NCBI RefSeq assembly: GCF_008330945.1
Contig: NZ_CP043489.1
Location: forward strand, 2,553,501-2,617,500
Direction of reading: 5' to 3'
DNA length: 64,000 bases
From: Labrys sp. KNU-23
Lineage (GTDB): Bacteria; Pseudomonadota; Alphaproteobacteria; Rhizobiales; Labraceae
This document shows positions 27,816-37,598 of the stretch, piece after piece. The notes under the pieces were generated by a model. That model worked only from the letters and a program-made list of their open reading frames with translations. It ran no database searches and was not told the origin of the DNA. Both the position numbers and the translations under genes were made by a program. Position 1 is the first letter of the stretch. Each line of letters opens with the position of its first letter.

Positions 27816-27933
27816 GAATCGGGAAAGCGACGCTTCCATCGATCGTTCAACCCGAGGCGCTGCCGCGTCCAAGTCTTCCCTCGGACACGTCGCTTTCATT
27901 CCGAAAAGATTCGATACGAGTCCGAATCGATTC
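27816..27933. promoter_or_regulatory. GANTC cluster between mnmG and rsmG
   Basis: Four GANTC motifs fall within 26 bp (27908-27912, 27918-27922, 27924-27928, 27929-27933) with a fifth at 27816-27820. GANTC is the target of the cell-cycle methylase CcrM in alphaproteobacteria. The cluster lies in the gap upstream of rsmG-parA-parB and reaches the mnmG stop codon, so methylation-dependent control of that operon is possible. Confidence 0.5.
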
Positions 27934-29800
27934 AGCAAGTCGCCCGCACCTGCTTACGCTTACGCAGAGCCGCCAGCAGAAGGGTGGTCGCGGCCGGCGT
28001 GATGCCGTCGATCCGGCTCGCCTGGCCAATGGTCCTCGGCTGCACGCTGGCAAATTTCTGCCGCGTCTCGTTGGAAAAGCCCACCACGGCACTGAAGTCA
28101 AAATCGTTAGGAATTTCAATATTTTCGTCACGACGGAACGCCGCCACATCCGCCTTCTGGCGCTCCAGATAAACCGCGTATTTGGCCTCGATCTCGACCT
28201 GCTCCAGTACCGTGCCCTCGAACCCGCCCGCTTCCGGCCAGAGACGGGTGAGATCGGAGAAGCCGACATTGGGATAGGCGAGCAGATCGAAGGCAGAGCG
28301 TCTTACGCCATCACGATTGATGTGAATGCCAGCTACCTCGGCCTGATTGGGCGTCACCGAAACGGATCGGCTCCAAGCCAGGGCCGCTTCATAGGCCGCC
28401 TGCTTGGCTTTCCAGGCCTGCTCACGCTGCGCGCCGACCAGGCCGAGCACCAAGCCGCGATCCGTCAGGCGACGATCGGCATTGTCGGCGCGCAGCGTCA
28501 GGCGATATTCGGCCCGCGAGGTGAACATGCGATAGGGCTCGCTGACACCGCGGGTGACGAGATCGTCGATCATCACGCCGATATAGGATTCATCGCGGCG
28601 GAAGACTATGCCCTCGCCGCCACCTGCGCGCCGCGCCGCATTGAGCCCGGCGACGAGACCTTGGGCGCCCGCCTCCTCATAACCCGTGGTGCCATTGATC
28701 TGCCCGGCCAGGAACAGCCCACGCACCCGCCGCGCCTCCAGGGTCGCATCGAGTTCGCGCGGGTCGATATGGTCATACTCGATGGCATAGCCGGGACGGA
28801 TCATCCGCACCTTCTCGAGACCGGGTATCGTCGCGAGCATGGCCTGCTGCACATCCTCGGGCAGGGAGGTCGAGATGCCATTGGGATAGACGGTATGGTC
28901 GTTCAAACCCTCCGGCTCCAGGAAGATCTGATGACCGTCCCGTTCGCCAAAGCGCACCACCTTGTCCTCGATCGACGGGCAATAGCGCGGCCCTCGGCTT
29001 TCGATCTGGCCCGAATAGATCGGAGCGCGGTGGATATTGTCCTGGATGACCTTATGGGTCTGAGGCGTGGTGCGGGTGATGCCACAGGAAACCTGCGGAT
29101 TGGGCAGGCGCGTGGTCAGTGTCGAGAACGGCTCTGGTGGCTCGTCACCAGGCTGCATCTCCAGCGAGGCCCAGTCGATGGTCAGACCATCGAGACGGGC
29201 TGGCGTACCGGTCTTCAGGCGCCCCAGTTCGAAACCAATGCGGGCGAGCGTCCGGGAAAGGCCGAGCGCCGGCGCTTCGCCGACACGGCCGGCGGCCATC
29301 CTGGTATCGCCGATATGGATGACGCCGCTGAGAAAAGTTCCGGTGGTCAAGACAACCGATCCGCATCCGAATCGATCGCCCTTCGTGGTCAGTACGGCCT
29401 GGACCCGACCGTCCATGATCTCGATATCGTCGACTTCAGCTTCGACAACGACCAGATTGGCCTGCTCCGCGATAGCCGCCTGCATGGCAGCGGCATAAAG
29501 GGCACGATCGGCCTGCGCCCGTGGGCCGCGCACGGCCGGCCCCTTGCGGCGATTGAGCACGCGAAACTGGATGCCGCCCTGGTCGGCAACGCGTCCCATC
29601 AAACCATCGAGCGCGTCTATCTCGCGCACGAGATGTCCCTTGCCGAGCCCGCCGATCGCCGGGTTGCAGGACATGGTGCCGATCGTATCGGCCCGATGGG
29701 TGACGAGGGCCGTACGGGCGCCAAGTCGCGCGGCGGCGGCCGCCGCCTCGCAGCCGGCATGGCCCCCGCCCACCACGATCACATCGAATTGCCGGTCCAT
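27932..29800 (-). CDS. mnmG: tRNA uridine-5-carboxymethylaminomethyl modification enzyme MnmG
   Basis: A 622-residue FAD enzyme acting with MnmE to make cmnm5U34 in tRNAs. It shows the N-terminal FAD motif [15 protein letters not shown], the GidA signatures [23 protein letters not shown] and [16 protein letters not shown], and [18 protein letters not shown] near residue 370. The start MDRQFDV is the standard one; the frame is open for 57 more codons upstream that include a long hairpin. It follows mnmE on the same strand. Confidence 0.96.
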   Translation of the reverse strand: MDRQFDVIVVGGGHAGCEAAAAAARLGARTALVTHRADTIGTMSCNPAIGGLGKGHLVREIDALDGLMGRVADQGGIQFRVLNRRKGPAVRGPRAQADRALYAAAMQAAIAEQANLVVVEAEVDDIEIMDGRVQAVLTTKGDRFGCGSVVLTTGTFLSGVIHIGDTRMAAGRVGEAPALGLSRTLARIGFELGRLKTGTPARLDGLTIDWASLEMQPGDEPPEPFSTLTTRLPNPQVSCGITRTTPQTHKVIQDNIHRAPIYSGQIESRGPRYCPSIEDKVVRFGERDGHQIFLEPEGLNDHTVYPNGISTSLPEDVQQAMLATIPGLEKVRMIRPGYAIEYDHIDPRELDATLEARRVRGLFLAGQINGTTGYEEAGAQGLVAGLNAARRAGGGEGIVFRRDESYIGVMIDDLVTRGVSEPYRMFTSRAEYRLTLRADNADRRLTDRGLVLGLVGAQREQAWKAKQAAYEAALAWSRSVSVTPNQAEVAGIHINRDGVRRSAFDLLAYPNVGFSDLTRLWPEAGGFEGTVLEQVEIEAKYAVYLERQKADVAAFRRDENIEIPNDFDFSAVVGFSNETRQKFASVQPRTIGQASRIDGITPAATTLLLAALRKRKQVRATC

Positions 29801-29854
29801 CGTCGAATTCCATCCGTCCGCCATCGCGGCATCGAACTCCATTCCGCCCTTGCG

Positions 29855-29904
29855 AACGCAGCCAAACACTCCAGGGGCCAGGGCCCGGAGTGCTTGGCTG
29901 CGTT
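29855..29904. repeat. Long hairpin (18-bp stem) between mnmE and mnmG
   Basis: Arms 29855-29872 and 29887-29904 are complementary at 17 of 18 positions (AACGCAGCCAA...) around a 14-nt GC-rich loop. There is no T tract on either side, so it is not an ordinary intrinsic terminator; it could be an mRNA-processing or stability element in the mnmE-mnmG transcript. Confidence 0.6.
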
Positions 29905-30064
29905 GGTAGGGACGGCGCGAAATATCAGTGTTTCGGCTGCAGCTATTACGCTGAAGCGGCTTCCGCGTCAAAGCCGGCAGCGAGGCCCAAGAACGAGGGA
30001 ACCCGGGATCGGCCAGGTTCAGCCCGATTTCCCGGCGCGGCTCCGGACAGCAAGCCCCGGGCTC

Positions 30065-31390
30065 TCACTTGCCAATGCAGAATTCGCGGAAGATCACGTC
30101 ATAAATCTCATCGATATCGACCCTGCCGGTCAGCCGGCCGATGGCGCGCACCGCAAGGCGCAGATCCTCGGCGACGAACTCCACCGGCGTCGCCTCATCC
30201 GCAGCCTGCACCGTGGCCAGATGTACCACCACCGTCTCGAGTTCCCGGCGGTGGCGCTCCCGCGTCACCAGAGCGGTCTCGCCGCCCTCCAGGGCCTCTC
30301 TGGCTGCCTGTTCGAGCCGCTCGAGCAAGACCGGCATGCCAGCACCGCTACGGGCTGAAAGACCGAGCTCGAAGCCTGTGGGAAAAGGACCTTGGAGCGA
30401 GGGGCTTTGGCTGTCGTCCTGCTTGGTGAGGACGCGCAGGAATGGGGCGGACAGGGCCGGTGGGTCTGCCCGGGCGTCGTCCGCCTCGAGCCAGATCACC
30501 AGATCAGCACGTTCGAGGCTCACCCGCGCCCGCTCCACACCGATCGACTCGATCGCATCCGCCGTCTCGCGCAGGCCGGCGGTATCGATCAGGGTCACCG
30601 GATAGCCACCAAGATCGAGATGCACCTCCAGCGTATCACGGGTGGTGCCGGCGATGGGCGAAACGATGGCGACATCGCGCCGAGCCAACGTATTGAGCAG
30701 CGTGGACTTGCCGGCGTTGGGCGGGCCCGCGATCACCATCACCGCACCTTCACGCAGGCGCTCGCCGCTGCGCGCACCACGCAGAGCCGCCTCGATCTCC
30801 GTCCGCAAGGCCTCGGCGCCTGACCGGACCGACTGAAAGAGGGCAGGGACATCCTCCTCGTCCGGGAAATCGATCTCGGCCTCCATCAGGGCCAGCAACG
30901 CGGCAAGACGTTGCCGCCAGCGCGCTGCTTCCCGTTCCAGCGCACCGCCGGCCTGCCGCAGCGCCTGCCGCCTCTGGCTTGATGTCTCCGCCTCGACCAG
31001 GCTGGCAATGCCCTCCGCCGAGGTGAGGTCCATGCGGCCATTGGCGACGGCCCGCCGGGTGAATTCGCCACGTTCGGCCAGGCGAAAGCCCGGCAAGGCG
31101 GTGAGCGCGGCGATCACGCCCGAAACAATGGCTCGGCCGCCATGCACCTGCAGCTCGGCGACGTCCTCGCCCGTGAAGCTGGCCGGGCCCGGAAAGAACA
31201 GTACGAGGGCCTCGTCGAGCACTTCCCTGCTTTCAGGGTCTCTCAGCCGTCGCAACACGGCGCGGCGCGGCTGTGGCACATCGCCGGCAATCGTTTCCAA
31301 CCCGAATCGAACCGAGGAGCCCGACAGTCGGATCACCGCGATGCCGGCGCGGCCAACACCCGAGGCCAGTGCGACAATCGTCTCAGCCAT
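30065..31390 (-). CDS. mnmE: tRNA modification GTPase MnmE
   Basis: A 441-residue GTPase partner of MnmG. The tetrahydrofolate-binding N-domain ([19 protein letters not shown]) is followed by helical parts and the inserted G domain: G1 GPPNAGKST (222-230), IAGTTRD switch region and DTAGLRET (269-276). The protein ends with the invariant FCIGK, whose Cys is needed for the modification. The start at 31390 drops five residues before MAETIVAL. Confidence 0.96.
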   Translation of the reverse strand: MAETIVALASGVGRAGIAVIRLSGSSVRFGLETIAGDVPQPRRAVLRRLRDPESREVLDEALVLFFPGPASFTGEDVAELQVHGGRAIVSGVIAALTALPGFRLAERGEFTRRAVANGRMDLTSAEGIASLVEAETSSQRRQALRQAGGALEREAARWRQRLAALLALMEAEIDFPDEEDVPALFQSVRSGAEALRTEIEAALRGARSGERLREGAVMVIAGPPNAGKSTLLNTLARRDVAIVSPIAGTTRDTLEVHLDLGGYPVTLIDTAGLRETADAIESIGVERARVSLERADLVIWLEADDARADPPALSAPFLRVLTKQDDSQSPSLQGPFPTGFELGLSARSGAGMPVLLERLEQAAREALEGGETALVTRERHRRELETVVVHLATVQAADEATPVEFVAEDLRLAVRAIGRLTGRVDIDEIYDVIFREFCIGK

Positions 31391-31471
31391 GCACGAAAAC
31401 TCCACCGGATCCGACAGCTTCGGGCTTCCGCGAGGCCGTCGCGCTTTTACTTCCCCGCCGGCGACCCCATA

Positions 31472-31490
31472 CTCTCTTCATGAAAGAGAG
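31472..31490 (+). promoter_or_regulatory. Palindrome overlapping the ribosome binding site of the thioredoxin-domain gene
   Basis: CTCTCTT (31472-31478) and AAGAGAG (31484-31490) form a 7-bp stem around CATGA. The 3' arm is part of the GAGAGG ribosome binding site for the ATG at 31500, so folding would hide it. Confidence 0.4.
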
Positions 31491-31499
31491 GCTGCCATC

Positions 31500-33545
31500 A
31501 TGTCCACTGCGCTGCAAAACAACCTCGCCCATGAAACCAGCCCCTATCTGATCCAGCACGCCGGCAATCCCGTGCATTGGCAGCCCTGGGGCGAAGGGGC
31601 CCTGGCACTGGCCCGGGCCCGAAACAAACCGATCCTGCTCTCCGTCGGCTATGCCGCCTGCCACTGGTGCCACGTCATGGCGCATGAGAGCTTCGAGAAT
31701 CCCGATATCGCCGCCGTCATGAACGAGCTTTTCATCAACATCAAGGTAGATCGCGAGGAGAGGCCCGATATCGACCAGATCTATATGACCGCCCTCCACG
31801 CCCTCGGGGAGCAGGGTGGCTGGCCTCTCACCATGTTCCTGACCCCCGGCGGCGAACCCTTCTGGGGCGGCACCTACTATCCGCCTGAATCACGCTATGG
31901 CCGTCCCGGTTTCGTCGACGTGCTGCGAGCCATCGCCAAGGCCTACCACACCGATTTCGAACGGGTCGGCCGCAACCGCCAGGCGCTGCTCGACGTGCTC
32001 TCCCGCATTCCCCAGCGCGGCGACCGTGCTTTCGGCGCCGACGGCCTTGCCCAGGCGATCACAGCATTGGCCGGCATCACCGATCCCGTCAATGGCGGCA
32101 CCAAGGGCGCGCCGAAATTCCCGAATGCCTCCTATCTCGAACTGCTATGGCGTGGCGGGCCGAACAGCGAGGCTCGCAAGCTGATGCTGCTGACGCTGGA
32201 ACGCATCTGCCAGGGCGGCATCCGCGATCATATCGGCGGCGGCTTTGCCCGCTACAGCGTCGATGAAGTTTGGCTGGTGCCCCATTTCGAGAAGATGCTC
32301 TACGACAATGCCCAGCTGCTCGAACTGCTGGCGCTGGCCTGGCAGGAGACCAGACGCGATCTCTTCCGCCAGGCGGCCACCGAAATGGTCGAATGGCTGC
32401 AGCGCGAGATGATGGCGGGAGAAGGCCGGACTCTGGACGGCCAGACCCTGAACGGCTCGGCCTTCGCCGCGTCCCTCGATGCCGATTCCGAGGGGCATGA
32501 GGGCCGCTTCTATGTGTGGAAGCCCCATGAACTCGCCGAGATCCTTGGCGTGGACGATGCCGAATTCGTCGCCCATACGTTCGACATTGCCGACGGGGGC
32601 AATTGGGAGGGCCAATCCATTCCCAATCGCCTCGGCAAGCCGGACCTCGAACCGGCCCTCGAAATTGGCTGGCAGGATCTCAGGCCAAGGCTGATCAGCG
32701 AGCGGGCTAAACGCATCGCGCCGGCTCGCGACGACAAGGTCCTGGCCGACTGGAACGGCCTCGCCATCGCCGCACTCGCACGCGCCTCCCTTGTGTTCGA
32801 CAAGCCGGAATGGCTCGACCTTGCCCGTGCGGCTTTCCGTTTCGTAGCCGAATCCATGGCGGACGGACCACGGCTCGGCCATTCCTGGCGCGATGGCCGG
32901 CTGTTGAGGCCGGGTCTCGCCACCGATCTTGCCGCCATGATCCGCGCTGCTCTCGCCCTGCATGAAGCCGGAGTTGGGCAAAGCTATCTCGACCGGGCCC
33001 TGGGCTGGGCGGAGGCAATCGAACGCGATTACCTGGATGTCGAAGGTGGTGGCTATTTCCTCACCGCAAAGGACGCCGCCGCCCTGATCACCCGGCCACG
33101 CTCCACGCTCGATGACGCCGTTCCCAATGCCAATGGCATCATGGCGGACAATCTCGTCCGCCTCGCTGCCGTGACCGGCGAGGAGCGCTGGCTGCGCCGC
33201 GGAGACGAACTGCTGACCGCTTTGTCACCAGCGATGGCGGGCAATGTCTTCGGGCACGCCTCCCTGCTCAACGCTCTCGATCTCAGGCTCCATGGCCTGG
33301 AGATCGTCGTGATCGGCAGCGGGGAGGAGGCCGATCGTCTCACCCGCGCTGCCCTCGATCAGCCCTACCCGAACCGGACCATCCTGCGAGCGGCGGTGCC
33401 TGGAGAGCTGCCGGCCGGACACGCCGTCCATCAGGCCAATGCCGGTGATGAGCCTGCCGTTTTCGTCTGCTCGGGGCAACGCTGCTCGCTGCCTGTCAGG
33501 GACGAGAAAGCCCTGATCGTGACGATGGCCTCCATGCGCGGATAG
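31500..33545 (+). CDS. Thioredoxin-domain (DUF255, YyaL/SPATA20-like) protein
   Basis: A 681-residue protein of the widespread YyaL/SPATA20 family. It has an N-terminal thioredoxin-like domain with [20 protein letters not shown] and a C54-H-W-C57 active-site motif ([13 protein letters not shown]), then [14 protein letters not shown]. An alpha/alpha toroid resembling N-acylglucosamine epimerases follows ([12 protein letters not shown]-free body, [30 protein letters not shown]). Its biochemical role is not established. It is the only plus-strand gene between 23.7 kb and the origin and is followed by the parS cluster. Confidence 0.9.
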   Translation: MSTALQNNLAHETSPYLIQHAGNPVHWQPWGEGALALARARNKPILLSVGYAACHWCHVMAHESFENPDIAAVMNELFINIKVDREERPDIDQIYMTALHALGEQGGWPLTMFLTPGGEPFWGGTYYPPESRYGRPGFVDVLRAIAKAYHTDFERVGRNRQALLDVLSRIPQRGDRAFGADGLAQAITALAGITDPVNGGTKGAPKFPNASYLELLWRGGPNSEARKLMLLTLERICQGGIRDHIGGGFARYSVDEVWLVPHFEKMLYDNAQLLELLALAWQETRRDLFRQAATEMVEWLQREMMAGEGRTLDGQTLNGSAFAASLDADSEGHEGRFYVWKPHELAEILGVDDAEFVAHTFDIADGGNWEGQSIPNRLGKPDLEPALEIGWQDLRPRLISERAKRIAPARDDKVLADWNGLAIAALARASLVFDKPEWLDLARAAFRFVAESMADGPRLGHSWRDGRLLRPGLATDLAAMIRAALALHEAGVGQSYLDRALGWAEAIERDYLDVEGGGYFLTAKDAAALITRPRSTLDDAVPNANGIMADNLVRLAAVTGEERWLRRGDELLTALSPAMAGNVFGHASLLNALDLRLHGLEIVVIGSGEEADRLTRAALDQPYPNRTILRAAVPGELPAGHAVHQANAGDEPAVFVCSGQRCSLPVRDEKALIVTMASMRG

Positions 33546-33564
33546 GGAAGGGTGCTCCCAACCC

Positions 33565-33632
33565 TGTTTCACGTGAATCACCGGCCTGCCTGTTTCACGT
33601 GAATCAGGGTCGAGGGTGATTCACGTGAAACA
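33565..33632. promoter_or_regulatory. parS: Cluster of three variant parS sites each containing a GANTC site
   Basis: TGTTTCACGTGAATCA at 33565-33580 and 33591-33606, and its reverse complement TGATTCACGTGAAACA at 33617-33632. Each differs from the perfect parS by the same A-to-T change, which creates GAATC/GATTC. Sites two and three with two flanking bases make 18-bp perfect inverted arms (33589-33606, 33617-33634) around a 10-bp spacer. The cluster is about 3.6 kb from the candidate oriC. Confidence 0.85.
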
Positions 33633-33967
33633 GGGTTAACATAGCAAGTACGGGCGGTCCCACAGTCATTGAGCGCAGCGACGCGATCCAACCTGCTTCA
33701 ACCCTCGTACTTGCCGGCCCCTGAATTGCGTCTCTGTGTCTGCAATGACGGCACGTGAGCCGACCTGGGAGGGAGGCCCAGTAGGCGATTTCGAACATGC
33801 TTTGACGGCTCGATCCCTCGGCCATCTCCTAAGCAAAGCGCGATCATGCCGATCGTTTGTCTGCCAGTTCCAGAACGCTTTGGCGATGTTCCGCTCCCGA
33901 ATCGATGCGTAAAGCAAAACGGCCCGGCATTGCTGCCGGGCCGTTCGGGATAATCGTGATGGATATC
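33633..33967. other. Intergenic region between the parS cluster and the rho terminator
   Basis: No gene is supported. It includes the start of a possible dispersed repeat (AAGCAAAGCGCGATC around 33832) and ends in the rho terminator hairpin at 33911-33944. Confidence 0.4.
33911..33944 (-). terminator. Intrinsic terminator of rho
   Basis: On the minus strand an 11-bp stem (ACGGCCCGGCA with TGCCGGGCCGT, 4-nt loop) is followed by TTTGCTTT. It lies 24 bp downstream of the rho stop codon. Confidence 0.85.
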
Positions 33968-35233
33968 TCAGGTATTCATCGAATCGAAGAAGTCCGCATT
34001 GAGCTTGGTCTGGCGCAGCTTGTCGAGCAGGAACTCGATAGCATCGACCGTACCCATTGGGTTGAGGATGCGGCGCAGCACATACATCTTCTTCAAGATA
34101 TCGCTGGGAACCAGCAGCTCTTCCTTGCGGGTACCCGAGCGGGTGATGTCGATCGCCGGGAAGACACGCTTGTCGGAAACCTTGCGGTCCATGATGATTT
34201 CCGAGTTGCCGGTGCCCTTGAACTCTTCGAAGATCACCTCGTCCATGCGCGAACCGGTTTCGATCAGCGCGGTGGCGATGATGGTCAGCGAGCCGCCCTC
34301 TTCGATGTTACGGGCGGCACCGAAGAAGCGCTTCGGCCGCTGCAGGGCGTTGGCGTCGACACCGCCGGTCAGCACCTTGCCGGAGGACGGCACCACGGTG
34401 TTGTAGGCGCGGCCCAGACGGGTGATCGAATCAAGCAGGATGACCACGTCGCGGCCGTGCTCGACCAGGCGCTTGGCCTTTTCGATCACCATTTCGGAGA
34501 CCTGCACGTGACGGGCCGCCGGCTCGTCGAAGGTGGAGGACACCACTTCGCCCTTCACCGAACGCTGCATGTCGGTGACTTCTTCCGGACGCTCGTCGAT
34601 CAGCAGCACGATCAGATAGCATTCGGGATGGTTGGCGGTGATCGATTGGGCGATGTTCTGCAAGAGCACGGTCTTGCCGGTACGCGGCGGAGCAACCACC
34701 AGAGCGCGCTGGCCCTTGCCGATCGGCGCCACGATATCGATGACGCGCGAGGAATAGTCCTTCTTGGTGGCGTCGCCGATCTCGAGCTTCAGCCGCTGGT
34801 TGGGATAGAGCGGCGTGAGGTTGTCGAAATTGATCTTGTGCTTGGTCTTGTCCGGATCTTCGAAATTGATCGTGTTGACCTTGAGCAGGGCGAAATAGCG
34901 TTCGCCGTCCTTGGGAGAGCGGATAATGCCCTCGACCGTGTCGCCAGTGCGCAGGCCGAACTTGCGGATCTGCGAAGGCGACACATAGATGTCATCGGGG
35001 CCGGGCAGATAATTGGCCTCCGGCGAGCGCAGGAAGGCGAAGCCGTCCTGCAACACCTCGACGACACCCTCGCCGACGATCTCGACCTCGCGACTGGCGA
35101 GCTGCTTGAGCACGGCGAACATGAGTTCCTGCTTGCGCATCGAGGAGGCGTTCTCGACCTCGAGTTCCTCGGCGAAGGCAAGCATTTCGATGGGGGTTTT
35201 GGATTTAAGATCCTGAAGTTTGATTTCCCGCAT
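33968..35233 (-). CDS. rho: Transcription termination factor Rho
   Basis: A 421-residue hexameric RNA-dependent ATPase of standard length. The N-terminal helical and OB-fold RNA-binding parts include [23 protein letters not shown]. The ATPase core has [15 protein letters not shown] (Walker A), [14 protein letters not shown] (Walker B), and the Q-loop/R-loop region [20 protein letters not shown]. The start [11 protein letters not shown] has AAGGA upstream. The rho-hemJ-hemE neighbourhood next to the origin is characteristic of Rhizobiales. Confidence 0.97.
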   Translation of the reverse strand: MREIKLQDLKSKTPIEMLAFAEELEVENASSMRKQELMFAVLKQLASREVEIVGEGVVEVLQDGFAFLRSPEANYLPGPDDIYVSPSQIRKFGLRTGDTVEGIIRSPKDGERYFALLKVNTINFEDPDKTKHKINFDNLTPLYPNQRLKLEIGDATKKDYSSRVIDIVAPIGKGQRALVVAPPRTGKTVLLQNIAQSITANHPECYLIVLLIDERPEEVTDMQRSVKGEVVSSTFDEPAARHVQVSEMVIEKAKRLVEHGRDVVILLDSITRLGRAYNTVVPSSGKVLTGGVDANALQRPKRFFGAARNIEEGGSLTIIATALIETGSRMDEVIFEEFKGTGNSEIIMDRKVSDKRVFPAIDITRSGTRKEELLVPSDILKKMYVLRRILNPMGTVDAIEFLLDKLRQTKLNADFFDSMNT

Positions 35234-35488
35234 GGGGGTCCTTGTAGGGGGGGATCGATTCGTTTCATGACGCGCATTGAAAAGCGCGGATAGAAGGATT
35301 CTCGGGGGGAACAGGTCTTGTTATCGCCAGACTTAGTCTTGCGTCAGCGTCGTGGCCGGGTTCGACACCCATACCCTCAAGACGCCAGCCTGCAATGGGA
35401 GGAGATGCGCTTTATACAGCCGGCTCGTGACCTCGGCAAGCGATCGACCGAGGCAATTCTCAAAAAAACGGACGATTCCTAAAAAACG

Positions 35489-35929
35489 TCAGAAGGGCTT
35501 CACCACCACCAGGATGACGATCAGGATCATCAGCACGGTGGGAATTTCGTTGATCATCCGGAAGAACTTCGCCGGGCGGACGTTGCGGTCCTGGGCAAAT
35601 TCCCTCGTTAGCTTGCTGAACCAGCCATGCACGCCCGAAAGCAGCAGCACGAACAGGAACTTCGCGTGAAACCAGGGCTGGCTGTAAAAGCCTGACGACC
35701 ACACGAGCAGAAGGCCGAAAATCCAGGTCGCGCCCATCGCCGGATTGATGATGGCCTTCAAGAGACGACGTTCCATCACCTTGAAGGTCTCGCTCTGGAT
35801 CGAACCCTTGGCAGCCTCGGCATGATAGACGAACAGGCGCGGCAGATAGAGCATACCCGCCATCCAGGCGATCACGGCGATGATGTGCCCCGCCTTTACG
35901 AGATCATAGGCCGTACCGCCATATTCCAT
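35489..35929 (-). CDS. hemJ: Protoporphyrinogen IX oxidase HemJ
   Basis: A 146-residue four-helix membrane protein matching the HemJ family: KAGHIIAVIAWMAGMLYLPRLFVYH (conserved His), RLLKAIINPAMGATWIFG, WFHAKFLFVLLLSGVHGW and RMINEIPTVLMILIVILVVVKPF. HemJ oxidises protoporphyrinogen IX in heme synthesis, in line with hemE next to it. The ATG at 35929 is preferred; a GTG directly before it would add one residue. Confidence 0.92.
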   Translation of the reverse strand: MEYGGTAYDLVKAGHIIAVIAWMAGMLYLPRLFVYHAEAAKGSIQSETFKVMERRLLKAIINPAMGATWIFGLLLVWSSGFYSQPWFHAKFLFVLLLSGVHGWFSKLTREFAQDRNVRPAKFFRMINEIPTVLMILIVILVVVKPF

Positions 35930-35959
35930 CACGTCGTTCCTGCCATCATTGCAATTCTG

Positions 35960-35981
35960 CCTTCTCCAGCAAGGGAGAAGG
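35960..35981. repeat. Short RIME-like palindrome between hemJ and hemE
   Basis: CCTTCTCC and GGAGAAGG flank AGCAAG. The motif matches the arm ends of the larger RIME-like element at 49484-49609 and may serve as a hairpin at the hemE 3' end. Confidence 0.5.
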
Positions 35982-36019
35982 TCGCTTGTCCAGCACGGGA
36001 CTTTGCCAGTCTAGCAACC

Positions 36020-37042
36020 CTAGCCCCTGATTCGCTTCAGCATCTGTTCGACATGGGCGATCGGCGTCTGCGGCACGATGCCGTGCCCCAGGTTAAAGAT
36101 GAAAGGCTTGCCTGCGAGGGTTTCGAGGATGCGGTCGAGTGCCTTGGCGAGCGGGTCGCCGCCTGCCACGAGCGCAAGCGGATCGAGATTGCCCTGCACC
36201 GGTTTCAAGGGCTGCACCTCACGCGCGGCCCAGGCCGGATCAATAGCCCAGTCAAGTCCGACGGCATCGACCGCCACAGCTTGCGCATAGTCACGATAGA
36301 AGGATCCGGCGCCGCGCGGAAAACCGATGATACGGGCTCCCGGACGACGGGTTCTGACACCGTCGACGATGCGCTGGGCTGGTTCGATCGCCCAGCGCTC
36401 GAACTCGTTCGGCGGAAGAATGCCGGCCCAACTGTCGAATATCTGGACAGCGTCGACGCCATTTTCAAGCTGGGCGACGAGATAATCGATCGAAGCCGAT
36501 ACCAGCCGGTCGATCAGCGCCGCGAAGAAGGCTGGATCCTGATAGGCCGCCAGGCGTGCCGGCACCTGGTCCTTCACCCCGCGGCCGGCAATCATGTAGG
36601 TCGCCACCGTCCAGGGCGCCCCGCAAAAGCCGAGGAACGTCACCTCTGCTGGCAACGCCGCCTTGACCTGGCGGATGGTCTCGAACACCGGTGCCAGATG
36701 ATCGAGATCGACCCGGGCCTTGAGCTTGGCCAGTTCGGCGAGATTCGTGACCGGCTCCAATCGCGGGCCTTCTCCCTCCTCGAACCAGACTTTCTGTCCC
36801 AGGGCATCGGGCACCACCAGAATGTCCGAGAACAGGATGGCGGCATCGAAACCGAAACGCCTGATCGGCTGCAAGGTTGCCTCGACGGCGAGATCGGGTG
36901 TGTAGCAAAAGTTCAGGAAGCCTGAAGCCTTGGTCCTGATAGCTCGATATTCCGGCAGATAACGTCCGGCCTGGCGCATCAGCCAGATTGGCGGCACCGG
37001 CTGGGCCTTGCCGGCAAGAACGTCGAGGAGAGGTTTGGTCAT
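36020..37042 (-). CDS. hemE: Uroporphyrinogen decarboxylase
   Basis: A 340-residue enzyme converting uroporphyrinogen III to coproporphyrinogen III. Hallmarks are PPIWLMRQAGRYLPEYR near the N-terminus, FGFDAAILFSDILVVPDALG, GFCGAPWTVATYMI and VDAVQIFDSWAGIL. The start MTKPLLDVLAG is standard. It flanks the putative replication origin, as hemE does in Caulobacter and many relatives. Confidence 0.97.
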   Translation of the reverse strand: MTKPLLDVLAGKAQPVPPIWLMRQAGRYLPEYRAIRTKASGFLNFCYTPDLAVEATLQPIRRFGFDAAILFSDILVVPDALGQKVWFEEGEGPRLEPVTNLAELAKLKARVDLDHLAPVFETIRQVKAALPAEVTFLGFCGAPWTVATYMIAGRGVKDQVPARLAAYQDPAFFAALIDRLVSASIDYLVAQLENGVDAVQIFDSWAGILPPNEFERWAIEPAQRIVDGVRTRRPGARIIGFPRGAGSFYRDYAQAVAVDAVGLDWAIDPAWAAREVQPLKPVQGNLDPLALVAGGDPLAKALDRILETLAGKPFIFNLGHGIVPQTPIAHVEQMLKRIRG

Positions 37043-37598
37043 ATCGGTCAGGCTTTCTCGGCAACACCAGGCAGGCACTGGATCGGACCGACGCTTCGGC
37101 CGGTCAGCCCTGCTGAAAGATTGAAACGTCGCTGGGGCGCTTGCTCCAGAGTATCGGATCCACTCGTAAGAGGCGTTCAGAAATCCAGCCCGGCGAAAGG
37201 GTTCGCTCGATCCGACCTACCGCCAAAGAAATAAAAAAGAGAGATATGAATCTTCATTCTCTTTCTTCTTAACGCCTCGTTTACCGTGCTTCCTCGCCGT
37301 CCACAATCTATTCACAGGCGACACCAAAGGGCCGCCGAAAATTCAGTACGAAAAATCCGGAGAAAACGGTGAGGATTCCTGCCGTTGAATCAAGGCGGTG
37401 GCGGCGGGGCGAGGGGGAGGGCGGAGAACCCCACTTAGCGCCTTATGAGTCTTTTGCAGCCGAGCGTACGGAATCCCATCCCAAGCGATCAGCCTGTTGA
37501 TGAAAGTCAGACTTCTTCCACAGCCCTTCTTAAGATCGGGTTAAGGCCCTTCATCTGTCCCCACTTGTCCACAAGGCCGTCCCGCGCTACGTCCTGTC
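37043..37598. other. oriC: Candidate chromosomal replication origin (oriC)
   Basis: This 556-bp gap between hemE and the dikinase regulator contains an AT-rich tract (37225-37272). DnaA-box-like 9-mers are at 37297-37305 (CCGTCCACA), 37308-37316 (CTATTCACA), 37514-37522 (TCTTCCACA) and 37565-37573 (TTGTCCACA). There is a full CtrA box TTAA-N7-TTAA at 37530-37544 and a near match at 37269-37283 (TTAA-N7-TTTA). Five GANTC sites lie between 37248 and 37475. Genes point away on both sides. The hemE-side position equals that of the Caulobacter origin. Confidence 0.75.
37530..37544. promoter_or_regulatory. Consensus CtrA binding site
   Basis: TTAAGATCGGGTTAA fits the CtrA consensus TTAA-N7-TTAA exactly. 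It lies between two DnaA-box-like sequences in the candidate oriC, as CtrA sites do in the Caulobacter origin where CtrA blocks initiation. Confidence 0.65.

Noticed and set aside
29855-29904. Intrinsic terminator of mnmE
   Set aside because: The stem is strong but no T tract follows on either strand, so it is listed as a hairpin of unknown role.
28322-30358. Long plus-strand open frame of 678 codons opposite mnmG and mnmE
   Set aside because: It is the shadow of GC-rich genes on the minus strand; the minus-strand products are clear MnmG and MnmE.
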